In this document: positions 30,434 through 31,316 of the stretch, in pieces | Numbering within the stretch: the first letter of the stretch is position 1 | Layout of the letters: each line of letters opens with the position of its first letter | Assembly: GCA_050117475.1 (NCBI GenBank) | Contig: JASFMR010000039.1 | Location: 1 to 31,316, forward strand | DNA from: Fodinibius sp050117475 | GTDB taxonomy: Bacteria; Bacteroidota; Rhodothermia; Balneolales; Balneolaceae | Direction: 5' to 3' | Length of the DNA stretch: 31,316 nucleotides | Notes under the pieces: generated by a model | What the model was told of the DNA's origin: nothing | What the model saw: the letters and a program-made list of their open reading frames with translations, nothing else | Databases searched by the model: none | Made by a program: the position numbers and the translations under genes

Positions 30434-31316
30434 ATGACTGAATCATCATACCCACTTTGGTTTAAGGGCACCGCCATATTGCTGGGGGTCTTTTTATTTT
30501 TTTTGCTGCTTTCATACGGAAAATTCATTCTTATGCCGCTAGCCATATCTGCTCTCATTGCTATGCTATTGGAGCCTGTCAGTCGATGGTTCGGGCGTTT
30601 TAAGATCAAACGGGCGGTAGCTATCCTTATCAGCATGTTTGGGTTGACCTTAATTCTGGGTGGAATAATTTCGCTGTTATCTATTCAACTCGTGCAATTT
30701 GTCAACCATCTGCCGGAAGCCAATGAGAAAATTCAGCAAGTAAGCAGTAACATTATCCACTTTTTTGAGATAAAGTTTAACTTGTCACCCAACCGGCAAG
30801 TACAGTTTTTACAGCAGGGGCTGACGACCGCTGTGAATAAAAGCGGTGAGTATGTTACTTCAGCCTTAAGTGCAACGACCAGTGTTTTTACAACGCTTAG
30901 TATCTTGCCTTTTTTTGTGTTCTTCATGATGTATTACAAAGATCGGTATCGGATTTTTTTGCATAATGCTTTGTCCGAAAGGAATAAGTCGATTGACAAT
31001 GTGATTGACAGTATTCAGGCCATTACCCAAAATTATATCATCGGGGTAATAACGGTAATTTCTATTCTGGCCGTTTTGGATACCATAGGCTTATGGCTGG
31101 TAGGCATTGATCATGCCGTCTTTTTTGGGGTTTTTGCGGCCATTTTGGCTATTATCCCTTACATTGGCGTTATAATCGGCAGTTTACCGGCTATCCTCTT
31201 TTCACTTTTATTTACGAACTCCTTATGGAATCCGGTAGCCGTGATGGCTGTCTTTTTTATTGTTCAGCTTCTTGAAGGCAATCTCATTACCCCTAATATC
31301 GTCGGTTCCCGTGTAA
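30434..31316 (+). CDS. AI-2E family transporter (PerM-type), 5' part
   Basis: The first 294 codons of a membrane protein that runs off the right edge. The start ATG is at 30434. The first helices are at about 12-45 (GTAILLGVFLFFLLLSYGKFILMPLAISALIAMLLEPV). A conserved basic turn, WFGRFKIKRAVAIL, leads to the next helix pair, then an amphipathic soluble segment (80-140), then FTTLSILPFFVFFMMYYKDRYR, and finally the family core with AAILAIIPYIGVIIGSLPAIL and QLLEGNLITPNIVG, the usual AI-2E/PerM signature. The family includes exporters of AI-2, Na+/H+ antiporters and transporters of unknown cargo. The final part of the gene is outside. It starts 78 nt after the PIG-L gene and may be read with it. 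Confidence 0.9.
   Translation, partial: MTESSYPLWFKGTAILLGVFLFFLLLSYGKFILMPLAISALIAMLLEPVSRWFGRFKIKRAVAILISMFGLTLILGGIISLLSIQLVQFVNHLPEANEKIQQVSSNIIHFFEIKFNLSPNRQVQFLQQGLTTAVNKSGEYVTSALSATTSVFTTLSILPFFVFFMMYYKDRYRIFLHNALSERNKSIDNVIDSIQAITQNYIIGVITVISILAVLDTIGLWLVGIDHAVFFGVFAAILAIIPYIGVIIGSLPAILFSLLFTNSLWNPVAVMAVFFIVQLLEGNLITPNIVGSRV

Noticed and set aside
1..31316. tRNA, rRNA, CRISPR arrays, riboswitches, origin of replication
   Set aside because: I looked through the gaps for cloverleaf T-loop motifs, regular direct repeats with spacers, and DnaA-box clusters, and saw none. dnaG alone does not imply an origin.

Overview
The window looks like chromosomal DNA from a Gram-negative member of the Bacteroidota/Balneolota/Rhodothermota group. 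It encodes several outer-membrane beta-barrels, secreted proteins with short signal peptides, a TolC-type exporter and a bacillithiol deacetylase (BshB1). Bacillithiol is known from Firmicutes, Deinococcus and the Bacteroidota-like phyla, and together with an outer membrane it points to the last of these. The assignment to Balneolota (Fodinibius-like) is an inference from gene style, not a measurement. No rRNA, tRNA, CRISPR array, prophage or intact IS element is visible.

Left part (1-8065, all minus strand). First comes the 5' end of a secreted CocE/NonD-type hydrolase. A two-gene D-amino-acid unit follows, with a serine racemase-like PLP enzyme ahead of a D-amino-acid oxidase. Next are a thioredoxin-fold 2Fe-2S ferredoxin, a small outer-membrane barrel with its own terminator, and an O6-methylguanine-DNA methyltransferase. 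A metal-uptake operon ends this part: a small His/Cys-rich membrane protein, an outer-membrane porin, a ZnuA-like binding protein and a ZnuB-like permease, with no ATPase gene. A plus-strand terminator at 4590-4622 has no plus-strand gene before it and may end a small RNA.

Middle part (8291-19462). A small membrane protein overlaps a MerA/dihydrolipoamide-dehydrogenase-like flavoprotein. Then come a 58-residue two-helix ORF, a 152-bp element with 13-bp terminal inverted repeats, sucD without sucC, a fasciclin gene broken by one in-frame TAA, dnaG, suhB, an S9 peptidase, bshB1 and an MscS-type channel.

Right part (19567-31316). An ECF sigma factor, followed by a 69-residue possible partner, is divergent from a pair of MacB-type permeases. 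After a glycosyltransferase and three small YqjD/YqjE-like membrane proteins comes tolC-macA-ATPase. The exporter is therefore split into two transcription units. Each half is preceded by the same ECF-type promoter layout, TGTAAC-N16-CGT(A/G), one 35 nt and the other 43 nt before the first start codon. The simplest reading is an envelope-stress regulon in which the sigma factor drives both halves of one exporter. A second PIG-L deacetylase and a truncated AI-2E-family transporter end the window.
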